Assembly (NCBI GenBank): GCA_046293135.1
Contig: JBKBPR010000001.1
Location: 124,001 to 188,000, forward strand
DNA length: 64,000 bases
Reading direction: 5' to 3'
From: UBA2638 sp046293135
Lineage (GTDB): Bacteria; Pseudomonadota; Alphaproteobacteria; Micavibrionales; Micavibrionaceae
Part shown: positions 40,852 to 50,388 of the stretch, in pieces
Position numbering within the stretch: the first letter of the stretch is position 1
How the letters are laid out: each line of letters begins with the position of its first letter
Notes under the pieces: generated by a model
Database searches by the model: none
Told to the model about the DNA's origin: nothing
Seen by the model: only the letters and a program-made list of their open reading frames with translations
Program-made: the position numbers and the translations under genes

Positions 40852-42714
40852 CTAACGCCGCCCGAAGAGTTTTTCAATCTCCTTGAGCGAGAGCGTCACA
40901 TAGGTTGGCCGCCCGTGATTGCATTGCCCCGAGAGCGGCGTTTCTTCCATTTGCCGCAGCAGCGCGTTCATTTCCTCGACATTCAAGCGCCGCCCGGAGC
41001 GTACGGAGCCGTGACAAGCCATAGTCGATAGCAGCGCGTTCAGGCGTTCCTCCAGCAAGTCGGCATTGTCATTTTCGGCAATCTCATCGCACAGATCCTT
41101 GATCAGGCGGGCGATATCGGCGCGGCCAGAGAGCAGGGCGGGGATGGATTGAACGGCAATCGCATCAATTCCGAAGGCTTCGATTTCCAGCCCCATTTGA
41201 TCGAGATGATCCTTGTGCTGCAGCAGATTGTGAACCGCGTCCTCGCTCAAGCTGACGATTTCGGGGGTGAGCAAGCCCTGCTTTTCAATACCGCTTTGGG
41301 CGAGCTGCGCCTTGAAACGCTCATAAACCAAGCGCTCATGCGCGGCGTGTTGATCTACGATCACAAGCCCTGCGGCGCTTTGGGCGATGATGTAATTCTC
41401 ATGGATTTGCGCCCGCGCCGCGCCAAGCGGGAAGGCTTCGTTTTGCGCGTTTTCTTGTGCGGATTGCTCAGTTTGCGGAAGTTCGGCGCGTGCGGAGGGT
41501 GGCAGCGGCTCATACAGATTTTGCTGTGCCTCGGCCAGCGCCGCATTCCCAGTATTCCCAACATTCCCCGCATAAGAAGGGTAAGAGGCATAAGATGAAT
41601 ATGACCTGCGGGGCGAGGAGGATAATAGCGCACCGCTTGAGGGGGGCTGCGGCTTGATTGCCCCCAAAGCGGCGTAAGAAACGCTGGATGCGGTGTCAAA
41701 GCCGTTGGCATGAATGGCATGTTTTAACGCGCTGATAATCAGACCGCGAATAGTGGCGGGTTCTTGAAAGCGCACTTCGGCCTTGGCGGGGTGGACGTTG
41801 ACATCGACTTGCTCGGCGGGGATATCGATAAACAGCGCCACCATCGGATGCTTGCCACGATGCAAAACATCGGCATAGGCGGCGCGGACGCAGCCCGTCA
41901 GCAGCTTGTCTTTAACGCTGCGGCCATTCACGAACAGATATTGATATTGCGCCGTACCGCGGTGCAGGGTCGGCAGCCCCGCAAAGCCGCTGAGCTTTAT
42001 ACCGTCGCGCTCGGCTGTAATCGGGATTGCATTCTCGCCGAAATCGCGGCCTAAAACCGAGGCCATGCGGCTGATCGGATCAAGCGTGGCGGTGTAATTC
42101 AGGCTGCGTTGGCCGTCATGGGTCAAGGTGAAGCTGATATGCGGATAGGCCATGGCGAGGCGTTGCAGCGTGTCTTTGACGGCGAGATATTCCGCCCGCT
42201 CGGTCTTGAGGAATTTCAGCCGCGCAGGGGTGGCATAGAATAAATCCGAAATTGTGATACGCGTGCCTTGCGGATGCGCGGAGGGTTTGAGCGGAGATTT
42301 TTTCCCGCCCTCTACGCTGATTTCCCAAGCCTCTCCGCCTTGGCCGCTTTGGCCTGAATGGCCGCCTGATTGGCGCTCGCGGGTTTGGATATGCAGCCGT
42401 GACACAGCGGCGATAGAGGCCAGCGCCTCCCCGCGAAAGCCGAGATTTTTGATATTGAGCAAATCATCATCGGGCAGTTTTGAGGTTGCGTGACGGTCAA
42501 CGGCGGCGTTCAAATCTTCGGCGCTCATGCCGATACCGTCATCGGAAATCACGATCTTGCTTTTGCCGCCATGGGTGATGTCGATATCGATCCTGCCGGC
42601 TTGCGCGTCAATGGCGTTTTCGACCAGCTCCTTGATCGCGGCGGCAGGGCGCTCGACCACTTCGCCCGCGGCGATCTGGTTAATCAGGGTTTCCGGCAAA
42701 TATCGTATACGCAT
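40852..42714 (-). CDS. mutL: DNA mismatch repair protein MutL
   Basis: Couples MutS mismatch recognition to downstream strand incision and excision. It has 620 residues. The N-terminal GHKL ATPase has IRYLPETLINQIAAGEVVERPAAAIKELVENAIDA, SDDGIGMSAEDL, and NLGFRGEALASIAAVSRL. A transducer domain follows, with PTLHRGTAQYQYLFVNGRSVKD. A Ser/Tyr/Ala-rich linker (about residues 355-400) joins the C-terminal dimerisation domain, whose end contains the DQHAAHERLVYE and CHGSVRSGR motifs typical of MutL endonuclease-type C-termini, but no clear DQHA-x2-E-x4-E plus ACR/C-P-HGRP set was verified beyond QCNHGRPTYV. Confidence 0.96.
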   Translation of the reverse strand: MRIRYLPETLINQIAAGEVVERPAAAIKELVENAIDAQAGRIDIDITHGGKSKIVISDDGIGMSAEDLNAAVDRHATSKLPDDDLLNIKNLGFRGEALASIAAVSRLHIQTRERQSGGHSGQSGQGGEAWEISVEGGKKSPLKPSAHPQGTRITISDLFYATPARLKFLKTERAEYLAVKDTLQRLAMAYPHISFTLTHDGQRSLNYTATLDPISRMASVLGRDFGENAIPITAERDGIKLSGFAGLPTLHRGTAQYQYLFVNGRSVKDKLLTGCVRAAYADVLHRGKHPMVALFIDIPAEQVDVNVHPAKAEVRFQEPATIRGLIISALKHAIHANGFDTASSVSYAALGAIKPQPPSSGALLSSSPRRSYSSYASYPSYAGNVGNTGNAALAEAQQNLYEPLPPSARAELPQTEQSAQENAQNEAFPLGAARAQIHENYIIAQSAAGLVIVDQHAAHERLVYERFKAQLAQSGIEKQGLLTPEIVSLSEDAVHNLLQHKDHLDQMGLEIEAFGIDAIAVQSIPALLSGRADIARLIKDLCDEIAENDNADLLEERLNALLSTMACHGSVRSGRRLNVEEMNALLRQMEETPLSGQCNHGRPTYVTLSLKEIEKLFGRR

Positions 42715-42807
42715 GGGATTATATCTAGCCTATGGGTGAGGATTTGTCAGTTTTTTTGCGATCCTTGGCCGCGATTAGGCGTGTATAAATCTGGACTGCG
42801 CGAAAGC

Positions 42808-44109
42808 TTACAGCGCGCCGAGGTCAATGATAGCGTCTTGCAGATTGCAATGCTCGAACACCGCGCCTTTGAGGATTGCACCTGTCAGATCGGCGCGGCG
42901 CAGGTCACAGCCCGTCAGGACGGCATTGGTTAAATCAACACCCATCAAAACACAATCGCGCAAATCGGCGTAGCGCAGCGAGGCATAGCGCAGGCTTGCG
43001 CCGCTAAGATCAACGCGCTGCTTGCGCTGTGTGCCATCGGGATTGGTGAAGACCAGCGGGCATAATTTGGCCTTGGTGAGGTCGGCACGGGCGAGCTGCG
43101 CATATTTAAAGGTCGAGCCGCGCATATCGGCCTCTTCCATGTTGCAATCGCGAAAATCGGCGCGGTCGAATGTCGCGCTTTGCAGTTGGGCGGCGCGCAA
43201 ATCCTGATTGAGGAAATTCGTGCTGACGCAGCGTATGGCGGTAAAAGGGAAGCGTTTGATATCCAGAACGTCGCGGAGATCGTAACCGCTTAAATCAAGC
43301 TGGCGGCCTGAACGCCCCGCTGTTGCCACCCAAAGCGTATGTTCTTCGAGCAGTTCGGGCAGGCTGCGCCCCAGATTTTCAAGCTTTGCGCCCATATCGT
43401 CTTCGGTGATGACATTATCCATGATAATGCCCTGTTTTTCGACGCGGTCCATGATTGCGCCAGAAATAATCGCCGAGCGCATATTGGCTTTGGTCAGATT
43501 TGCGCCCGTCATATCGGCATCGGCCAGATTTGCGCCGTGGAAATTCGCGCCGCCGAAATTGGCATCATGCATATCCACGCCTGTCATGTCGGCATCGGAA
43601 AAATCAGCGGACACGGCTTGTGCGCCGGCCATATTGGTTTCGGTAAGGCGTGCGCCTGTAAAGACCGTTTTTGCGCCGATACCGCCGGAGCGCTTGCGGT
43701 CGGTCAGCTCACCCTTTTCACCGCGCTTCATGATTTTGCCTTCGCGCATATCGGCTTCGGCAAGATCAGCGCCCGCAAGGTTTGCGCCAGCAACATAAGC
43801 GCCGCGGAAATCGGCGCGGGAGAAATTGCCCTCGCGCATATTGGCATTGCGCAGATCACAGGCAAAGAAACAGGCGTTTTTGAAGATGCCGTGCGAGAGA
43901 TTGGCTTCGATAAACAGCGAGCCTGTGAAATCGGCTTGTGACAGGTCGGTGGATTTGAAATTCAGATGCGAAAGATTGCGATATTTTAGGACACAGCGCG
44001 CCCCGCCATGCTGACCTTTCAAAAACATGGCGTGTTTTTTGATGAGGTCATCCAGCGTGCTTTGGCTTAGTGGCGGGAGATCGCTCGGATCCGGTACACT
44101 CTCAGCCAT
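42808..44109 (-). CDS. Pentapeptide-repeat protein, 433 aa
   Basis: Repeats of the A(D/N)LXX pattern (NLSHLNFKSTDLSQADFTGS; ANLAGADLAEADMREG; ANFHGANLADADMTGANLTKANMRSA) run from about residue 45 to about 205. A second block runs from about 290 to the end (ADLRDCVLMGVDLTNAVLTGCDLRRADLTGAILKGAVFEHCNLQDAI). A spacer of about 80 residues separates the blocks and includes an ITEDDMGAKLENLGRSLPELLEEHTLWVATAGRSGRQLDL helix region. These proteins form right-handed quadrilateral beta helices. The role is unknown here; DNA mimicry as in Qnr/MfpA is one family possibility. Confidence 0.9.
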   Translation of the reverse strand: MAESVPDPSDLPPLSQSTLDDLIKKHAMFLKGQHGGARCVLKYRNLSHLNFKSTDLSQADFTGSLFIEANLSHGIFKNACFFACDLRNANMREGNFSRADFRGAYVAGANLAGADLAEADMREGKIMKRGEKGELTDRKRSGGIGAKTVFTGARLTETNMAGAQAVSADFSDADMTGVDMHDANFGGANFHGANLADADMTGANLTKANMRSAIISGAIMDRVEKQGIIMDNVITEDDMGAKLENLGRSLPELLEEHTLWVATAGRSGRQLDLSGYDLRDVLDIKRFPFTAIRCVSTNFLNQDLRAAQLQSATFDRADFRDCNMEEADMRGSTFKYAQLARADLTKAKLCPLVFTNPDGTQRKQRVDLSGASLRYASLRYADLRDCVLMGVDLTNAVLTGCDLRRADLTGAILKGAVFEHCNLQDAIIDLGAL

Positions 44110-44259
44110 GGTTGATCAAGCCTTTCCTTTGCTCGTTTTTATGGGGCGCTGCGTTTTCTGACGCGGCGTTTCATCACTCAAGATAATAGTATCCTATATT
44201 AGATACGTTAAGGGAATACCCTCTAAAAAATAGTGAAGAAATTGAAGAAAATTGGGTTA

Positions 44260-45819
44260 TCAAGCCATATTTTTGAGGGCTTCGGTCGCCAGCTCCTTGC
44301 CAAGCTCAACGCCGAACTGGTCAAAGCTGTTGATATTCCATATCACCCCTTGGGTGAAGATTTTGTGTTCATAAATGGCGATCAGCGCGCCGAGCGCCTG
44401 TGGTGTGAGTTGGTCGAGCCAGATCAGGTTGCTGGGGCGGTTGCCGTTGAAATTCTTATGCGTTTCGGAGATATTGATTCGCCCCTCCATCAGCGCTTTT
44501 GTCTGTCCCAAAACATTGGCAATCAGCTTTTCATGATGGTCGCCATATTGCGCCAGCGGCTCGCCGATTGCGATGAAATCACAAGGCACGATGTCTTGGC
44601 TCTGGTGCAGGAATTGAAAGAATGTGTGCTGCGCCAGTGTGCCGATTCCGCCAAAAACCAGCGGGGTCGTGGCGTATTCTATCGCCTTGCCTTCGAGATC
44701 AACCGACTTGCCGTTTGATTCCATGTCGAGCTGTTGGATGAAATTGGGGAAAAGCGCCAAGCGATGGGCATAAGGCAAGACGCATAATCCCGAATAGCCG
44801 AGGAAATTACGATTCCAAATCCCGATCAGCGCCATCAAAACAGGAATGTTTTGCGTGAAATCTGTGCTGCGGAAGTGATTGTCAGCCTGCGCCGCGCCCT
44901 CCAGCAGTGCCGAAAAATTCTCATAGCCCAAGGTGAGCGCAATCGGCAGGCCAACCGCCGACCACAGGCTGAAGCGCCCGCCGACCCAATCGGGGAGATC
45001 GAAGATTTGCGTATCGGGAACACCGAAATCGCGGGCGGCCTGATGTTTGCCCGTCACAGCGCAAAAGTGTTTGCCGAAATCGTAATCCTTGCCGAATTGC
45101 GACAAAAACAGAGCCTTAATGCTGTGGGCGTTGGTGATGGTTTCTTGCGTTGTGAAGCTTTTCGACGCGATGATGAATAGGCTCTTTTCAAGAGAAATGC
45201 GGCTGATCACTTCGTGAAAGGCATCGGGGTCGATATTGGAGAGGAAATGCGTTTTTAGCCCTGCTTTGGCCAAATGCGAGAGAGAGCGGCAGACGAGTTG
45301 CGGTCCGAAATCAGAGCCGCCAATGCCGATATGCACAATATCGGTGAATTGTTTCTCATCGTGAAACTTCTCGGTGAAATCCTTCATTTGTGCGCGTGTT
45401 TCCTTGATCGCCGCAGCAACATCCGTGCCGTTTACGGTTAAGGTTTTTGCGCTTGAATGTTTGCTGTGATCGCTCCTGAGCGCAGTATGCAAAGCCGGAC
45501 GATTTTCGGTGGTGTTTAAAATCTCGCCTGTGAAAAGGCCTTTGATTTTTTCTTTAAGCCCTGCGCTTTCCGCTAACGCGAAAAGCAGATCAAGCGTGTC
45601 TTGGGTGATAAGATTTTTTGAGGCATCAAAGCTGACATTATCGCAGGAAAAAACCATCTCTCGCCCGCGATGCGGGTTGCTGGCGAATAAGCTTTGCAGT
45701 GTATGGCGCGCGTGATCGCCGCTGAATTGTTTTGCATGATGTGCGAGTTTTTCCCACGCTGCCGCAGATTTTACAGGGTGCTTCAGAGCGAGTGCATTGG
45801 CGGGCGCATTATTCAACAT
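44260..45819 (-). CDS. pgi: Glucose-6-phosphate isomerase
   Basis: Interconverts glucose-6-phosphate and fructose-6-phosphate. It is 519 residues from ATG 45819 (a longer upstream frame has no homologous character). Signatures are IGIGGSDFGPQLVCRSL, PDWVGGRFSLWSAVGLPIALTLG, QLDMESNGKSVD and the C-terminal NINSFDQFGVELGKELATEAL. Its start overlaps the end of the inactive-type M16 gene by 11 bases, placing it last in the lspA-bamF-M16-M16-pgi operon. A glycolytic enzyme there is probably a read-through passenger. Confidence 0.97.
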   Translation of the reverse strand: MLNNAPANALALKHPVKSAAAWEKLAHHAKQFSGDHARHTLQSLFASNPHRGREMVFSCDNVSFDASKNLITQDTLDLLFALAESAGLKEKIKGLFTGEILNTTENRPALHTALRSDHSKHSSAKTLTVNGTDVAAAIKETRAQMKDFTEKFHDEKQFTDIVHIGIGGSDFGPQLVCRSLSHLAKAGLKTHFLSNIDPDAFHEVISRISLEKSLFIIASKSFTTQETITNAHSIKALFLSQFGKDYDFGKHFCAVTGKHQAARDFGVPDTQIFDLPDWVGGRFSLWSAVGLPIALTLGYENFSALLEGAAQADNHFRSTDFTQNIPVLMALIGIWNRNFLGYSGLCVLPYAHRLALFPNFIQQLDMESNGKSVDLEGKAIEYATTPLVFGGIGTLAQHTFFQFLHQSQDIVPCDFIAIGEPLAQYGDHHEKLIANVLGQTKALMEGRINISETHKNFNGNRPSNLIWLDQLTPQALGALIAIYEHKIFTQGVIWNINSFDQFGVELGKELATEALKNMA

Positions 45820-47311
45820 TGGGCAGGGTTTCCACAATCTGAGCCGAGGGCGGCAGCGACGAAGGATTGCCGACCAGTACGGTGACAAAATTCTCAGGCC
45901 GCAATACGCGTTGCGAAATCCTGAAAATATCCTCCAGCGTTGCCGATTGGATCGCTTGCACACGTCTATCGAGATAATCCGCGCCCAGCCCGTCAAGCTG
46001 TAAGGTCAGCATCAATCCGGCAATTGCGCTCGTCGAGGTGAAGGCGAGCGGCGTTGAGCCGATCAGATAGGATTTGGCGTTGTCGAGCTCCTCTTGCGTC
46101 GGCGGGTAGCTGCGCAGTTTTTCGAATTCGGCCTGAATGAGCCTGAGCATTTCCTCGACATTTGAATTTTCGGTGGAGGTCGAAATATTCAGCCCGTTGG
46201 CATAATCGTTATGCGAGAAAAAGCTATGAATGCCGTAGGTCAGGCCGCGTTTTTCCCTGATTTCCTCGGTCAGCCGAGAGCCGAAACCCGAAGAGCCGAG
46301 AATGAAATTCATGATTTGGGCATGAAAGAAATTCGGATTGGTTCTTGAAATTCCGTTTTGCTGAATCTGGATGATTGTTTGCGGAATATCATGTTTGTGC
46401 AGGAATATTGCTGACGGATTGCCGATGTTGATCATCGGGATATCAATTTCAGGCGCGCTGGCGGGCAGCTCCGCAAAAATATCATCAATAATCGCAGTGA
46501 TATCTTCGACACTGATTGCACCCGCAACCGATACAAACAGCCTGTCGCGGGTGAGCTGCGTTTTGGCAAATTCGCGCAGCATATCGGGTGTAATCGCATT
46601 GAGCGTCGAGAGCGTTCCGCCCGCATTGAGCGCATAGACGTGATCGGGATAGGACACATCATTGAGAAGACGCGCCGCCAGCCAGTTCGGGTCGGTGAGT
46701 GAAGAGCGAATACGTGCCTGATTGGAGGCACGCATACGGTTCACCGGTTCTTCGTCAAAGCGCGGCTCGTGCAGCGCCATTTTCAGCAATGAGAAGGCTC
46801 TGGCGTTATTGTCCTTGAGCGTGTAGAGCGAGCCCGAGAAGCTATCGCGGCTGCTGGAAAATGAGAGCGAGATAGACAGGTCGCGCAGCTCTTTCTGAAA
46901 GGCTTCGGAGTCCAGATCTCCCGCGCCCTCATCCATCGTGTTGGAGAGCATACGCACAAGCCCTTGGGTTTCGGGCGTTTCATTGAGCGAGCCAGCGCCC
47001 TTGAACGCAAATTCAACCGAGATAACAGGGATGGAGTGATCCTCCATCAGCCATACGGTGATGCCCGCAGGGGTTTTTAATTCCCGAATATCGAGGATTT
47101 TGTTGTTGGCGGTTTCATCATTTGTTGGCGTGTCTGCGGTGGCTTCCGTTGCGGCTTCTTCTTGCTGCTCCTGCTCAAGTTCTTGTGTTTGTTCTTGTGG
47201 TTGCCCTTGCGCGAAAAGGCTTTGTTGCGCCGTGAAACCAAACGCGGCCAGCGCGATTATCGCGGCGAAGAAAACGGAGAGATAGATGCGTTTAAAGTGT
47301 GATGAGGTCAT
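45809..47311 (-). CDS. M16 family peptidase-like protein, non-catalytic partner
   Basis: A 500-residue exported protein. A signal segment (IYLSVFFAAIIALAAFGFTAQQSLFAQ) is followed by a Gln/Glu-rich linker and two M16 halves. The position of the zinc-binding HxxEH motif holds LVRMLSNTMDEGAG instead, so it lacks the metal site. C-terminal features kept include FGSRLTEEIREKRGLTYGIHSFF, the Arg/Tyr pair that completes the partner's active site in M16B heterodimers. It overlaps the catalytic M16 gene by 4 bases, as expected for obligate partners. Confidence 0.92.
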   Translation of the reverse strand: MTSSHFKRIYLSVFFAAIIALAAFGFTAQQSLFAQGQPQEQTQELEQEQQEEAATEATADTPTNDETANNKILDIRELKTPAGITVWLMEDHSIPVISVEFAFKGAGSLNETPETQGLVRMLSNTMDEGAGDLDSEAFQKELRDLSISLSFSSSRDSFSGSLYTLKDNNARAFSLLKMALHEPRFDEEPVNRMRASNQARIRSSLTDPNWLAARLLNDVSYPDHVYALNAGGTLSTLNAITPDMLREFAKTQLTRDRLFVSVAGAISVEDITAIIDDIFAELPASAPEIDIPMINIGNPSAIFLHKHDIPQTIIQIQQNGISRTNPNFFHAQIMNFILGSSGFGSRLTEEIREKRGLTYGIHSFFSHNDYANGLNISTSTENSNVEEMLRLIQAEFEKLRSYPPTQEELDNAKSYLIGSTPLAFTSTSAIAGLMLTLQLDGLGADYLDRRVQAIQSATLEDIFRISQRVLRPENFVTVLVGNPSSLPPSAQIVETLPNVE

Positions 47312-48762
47312 TCTTGCGCTCCCTCATTTTCATTTGTGTTTTCATTATTCGCGGCGCGCGGTTCGGGCAGCAAATGCCCCGTCACAAAGCGCACATCGGG
47401 GTTGGTGATATCAAGATAGCGCCGCGCGGCGTTTTGAACATCTTCGGCGGTGACCTTGGCAATATCACGCGGCCAGTTTTCAATCTCATCGAGCGTTGAG
47501 CCTGTTACCAGCGCATAGCCGATAATCATGGCGGGGCCTGTCAAGCTGTCGCGGGCAAAGATGGCTTCGGCTTGCAAGCGCTTGAGCGAGTCTGAAAGCT
47601 CTTCCGCGCTGACGCCCTCATCAATCAGCTTACGCAGTTCTTCGTTGAGTGCGGTTTCGAGCGCGTCCATCTCAACACCTTCGGCAGGGCTGGCGAAAAC
47701 AGCGATTGTCCCATCATCCCATGCCGTACCGCTATAGTTTAACCCCGCGCTGGTTGCGAGTTTTTGGTTTATCACCAGTGATCTATATAGCCGCGAGGTT
47801 GAACCTCTGCCGACAATATCTTCGAGCACTTGCAAGGCCAGCGCATCGGCTCTGTTCTGGCGGCTGCTCGGTGCGCGGAACAGGCGTTGATAGACGGGCT
47901 GGTGAATATTCGGATGGGTGAAGTTGATGATGTTACGCCCCAAAAGCGGCGGAGTTTTTGTATATTCGCGGGTGGCGATATCGCGTTTTTCAATCACGCC
48001 ATAGATTTTTTCGGCCAGATCAAAAACCTTTTCGGCCTCGACCCCGCCCGATACGACCAAAACCGCATTGTTGGGTGCATACCATTGATCGTAAAAGCTC
48101 ATCGCGTCTTTACGGCTGAGCGTTTCCATTTCATGCGCCCAGCCGATGACGGGGCGGCCATAAGGGTGATTGACGAAGAAGGCCGCATTCATAGTTTCGC
48201 CGAATTGCGCGCGCGGGTTATTGTCCGTACGCTGGCGGCGTTCCTCAAGAATTACCTTGCGCTCTGAGTCGACTTCTTCTGGTGGCGGGTTCATGCCGCG
48301 CATACGCCCGGCCTCCATGCGCATCACGGTTTCAAGATGCTCGGTGGCGATGGATTGGAAATAGGCGGTGTAATCCTGTGAAGTGAACGCATTATCATTG
48401 CCGCCGAGATTGCGGACGATGCGCGAGAATTCCCCCGGCTCTAAACCTTCCGAGCCTTTGAACATCAGGTGCTCCATGAAATGGGCGATACCGGATTTGC
48501 CGCGCGGCTCATCAGCAGCGCCGACCCTGTACCACACCATATGCGTCACAACAGGGGCGCGGTGATTTTCCACGACCACGACGGTCATACCATTGTCCAG
48601 CGTGATGGTTTTGGCATCAAACACTTTGTCGGGTTCGGCGCTTTCGGCCTGAGCCAAGCCAAACGGCAGGGCAATCACAGTTAAGAATGCAAAAACAATC
48701 AGCGCATATATATGATATGTGCGCGAAGCGTAATTATTCAGGAGTAATGTGTGTCGGGTCAT
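47308..48762 (-). CDS. M16 family zinc metallopeptidase, catalytic subunit
   Basis: A 484-residue exported protease with a signal peptide (HIYALIVFAFLTVIALPFGLAQA). The zinc motif HFMEH is at residues 94-98 (SGIAHFMEHLMFKGSE), followed by NDNAFTSQDYTAYFQSIATEHLETVMRMEAGRMRG. C-terminal M16 domain with GRGSTSRLYRSLVINQKLA. Its paired non-catalytic gene is directly downstream. Probable periplasmic peptide or protein turnover; the substrate is unknown. Confidence 0.95.
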   Translation of the reverse strand: MTRHTLLLNNYASRTYHIYALIVFAFLTVIALPFGLAQAESAEPDKVFDAKTITLDNGMTVVVVENHRAPVVTHMVWYRVGAADEPRGKSGIAHFMEHLMFKGSEGLEPGEFSRIVRNLGGNDNAFTSQDYTAYFQSIATEHLETVMRMEAGRMRGMNPPPEEVDSERKVILEERRQRTDNNPRAQFGETMNAAFFVNHPYGRPVIGWAHEMETLSRKDAMSFYDQWYAPNNAVLVVSGGVEAEKVFDLAEKIYGVIEKRDIATREYTKTPPLLGRNIINFTHPNIHQPVYQRLFRAPSSRQNRADALALQVLEDIVGRGSTSRLYRSLVINQKLATSAGLNYSGTAWDDGTIAVFASPAEGVEMDALETALNEELRKLIDEGVSAEELSDSLKRLQAEAIFARDSLTGPAMIIGYALVTGSTLDEIENWPRDIAKVTAEDVQNAARRYLDITNPDVRFVTGHLLPEPRAANNENTNENEGAQE

Positions 48763-48777
48763 ATCTGAAATTTCCGT

Positions 48778-49389
48778 TTACGGCGCAGGAACGCGGTTTA
48801 ACGGCGCTTTTTGTTGTGGCGGCGCAGCGGCTTCGCTGTCTTGGTCGTCGCCGTCATCATCGTGCTCAGAAACATTGGCAGCATTCGGGGCAGGGGCAAT
48901 CGTTCCCAAACGCGCCGCCTCTATGTTCGGATTGATAACATCATTTTCCGTTCCGTCGCGGCCAATCCCGATAAGGCGTCTGGTGACGCTGCGCTGGTTT
49001 TCTTGTGCTTCGAGGGCTTCTTGATCGACAATCGTCCTGATATTAGCGGGCGTATTAAGCGCTCCAGCTTGCTCCAGCAAAAGCTGTTCACTCTCTACTG
49101 GTTCAACCGCAGCGGCGGCAGTCGCGTTCTCACCGAAAAGACTCTGACGGGCGGCACTGACCGAATCCATTTCCTGAGGTCTTGGCGCGCCCGGTTGCGG
49201 CGGTGCAAGACGATATTCAGGCGGCATCGAAAGCGGCGCACGGGTGACGACCTTAAATTCATCGGGCGCGGTGCGGGTCAGCCCCATTCTGTCTTTTGCA
49301 TTCGAGCAGCCTTGCAAGACCAGCGCAATCGCGATCAGGGCAAAAGATTGCGCGATAAAGCCTGTAGAATAAAAAGTGCGGCGTGTCAT
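48778..49389 (-). CDS. DUF3035 lipoprotein, BamF-like
   Basis: A lipoprotein: GFIAQSFALIAIALVLQGCSNAKD shows a lipobox LQGC (about C28). Directly after comes the DUF3035/BamF core RMGLTRTAPDEFKVVTRAPLSMPPEYRLAPPQPGAPRPQE, shared by alphaproteobacterial BAM-complex accessory lipoproteins. The C-terminus (about 100 residues) is Ala/Asn/Gln-rich low complexity. It is downstream of lspA with a 4-base overlap, so lipoprotein maturation and a BAM lipoprotein are co-expressed. BamF itself is not proven here; the name rests on the conserved motif. Confidence 0.85.
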   Translation of the reverse strand: MTRRTFYSTGFIAQSFALIAIALVLQGCSNAKDRMGLTRTAPDEFKVVTRAPLSMPPEYRLAPPQPGAPRPQEMDSVSAARQSLFGENATAAAAVEPVESEQLLLEQAGALNTPANIRTIVDQEALEAQENQRSVTRRLIGIGRDGTENDVINPNIEAARLGTIAPAPNAANVSEHDDDGDDQDSEAAAPPQQKAPLNRVPAP

Positions 49390-50210
49390 GATTTTTTGTC
49401 GTCCTTGGTTTTTGGAGCCTTTGCCTTGGTTGTTTTTGTCGCTTTTGCCGCAGCTGTCTTTGCCTTTGTAGTTTTTGCTGTTGACGTCTTGGAAGTCTTC
49501 GTTGCTTTGGGCTTCGTCACTTTAGGCGTCTTTGCTGCGATCTCGTTTTCATCCGTTTTAGCTGTTTTGCTTGTTTGAGGTGATGGTTCCGATTGGTTTT
49601 TGATGTCGATCTTGGTATCTATTTTCGGCTCAGTAGCTTCAAGAGTTGTAGCGTCATTATCCCAGAAAAGCGAGTGTAATATCACAATTCCGATCCCGAT
49701 GACGATACAGCTATCGGCAATGTTAAAGGCCGGCCAGTGATAGCCATAGGCGTGAATATCAATAAAATCTATGACCGCACCAAAGCGCATTCTGTCGGCG
49801 ATATTGCCGAACGCCCCGCCGATAGCCAATGCCAGACCGATCGACATGTACCTGTTCTTGTTATCGAACATCCAGAGCATTAACCCGAAGGCAATTAGTG
49901 TTGAAATGCCGGAGAGCAATAGCGCGTTTTCAGGGCTTTGATTGTTGAACATGCCGAAGCTGACGCCGTAATTCCATACAAGCACAATGTTATAAAACGG
50001 CAAAATCTCGAAGCGCATGAAATCGGGTTTGTCCGGCACTTGGGTGATCCAACTGAAAAAATCAATCGCCGTACCGGTCTGGCTGTGGCGCATAATAAGT
50101 TCCATCACCATCCATTTGCTGATCTGGTCGAAAATCAGCACGGCTATAATAACGCTTAAGCAAAACGCTTTACGCCGCGTTTCGGCCATGAGTGCACTAT
50201 AATTTGTCAT
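49386..50210 (-). CDS. lspA: Lipoprotein signal peptidase II with long basic C-terminal tail
   Basis: Cleaves diacylated prolipoproteins at the lipobox in the inner membrane. It is 274 residues from ATG 50210. Four hydrophobic helices; the catalytic Asp pair lies in GGAFGNIADRMRFG (D139) and FNIADSCIV (D166). NYGVSFGMF is the conserved N-Y/W-G-x-x-F segment. A segment (residues about 43-72) enlarges the first periplasmic loop. After the last helix (about residue 184) comes a 90-residue Lys/Thr/Ala-rich tail with repeated AKTTKAKT-type units. Most LspA proteins end soon after the last helix. Confidence 0.93.
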   Translation of the reverse strand: MTNYSALMAETRRKAFCLSVIIAVLIFDQISKWMVMELIMRHSQTGTAIDFFSWITQVPDKPDFMRFEILPFYNIVLVWNYGVSFGMFNNQSPENALLLSGISTLIAFGLMLWMFDNKNRYMSIGLALAIGGAFGNIADRMRFGAVIDFIDIHAYGYHWPAFNIADSCIVIGIGIVILHSLFWDNDATTLEATEPKIDTKIDIKNQSEPSPQTSKTAKTDENEIAAKTPKVTKPKATKTSKTSTAKTTKAKTAAAKATKTTKAKAPKTKDDKKS

Positions 50211-50388
50211 ATTTTTAAATCCCATCTTTATGCATGACCATAGAATAATCGGCGTGAAATGATAAGACAATCTTTTTGCTTTTGCTTGATTTTAAATAAT
50301 AGTTCATGTTTGTTTGAGATCAATTGACGATTGGCGAATATTTTCAAAGATGCCCTTCATGTCGCCAGTAAAATTATACGGAAATACT

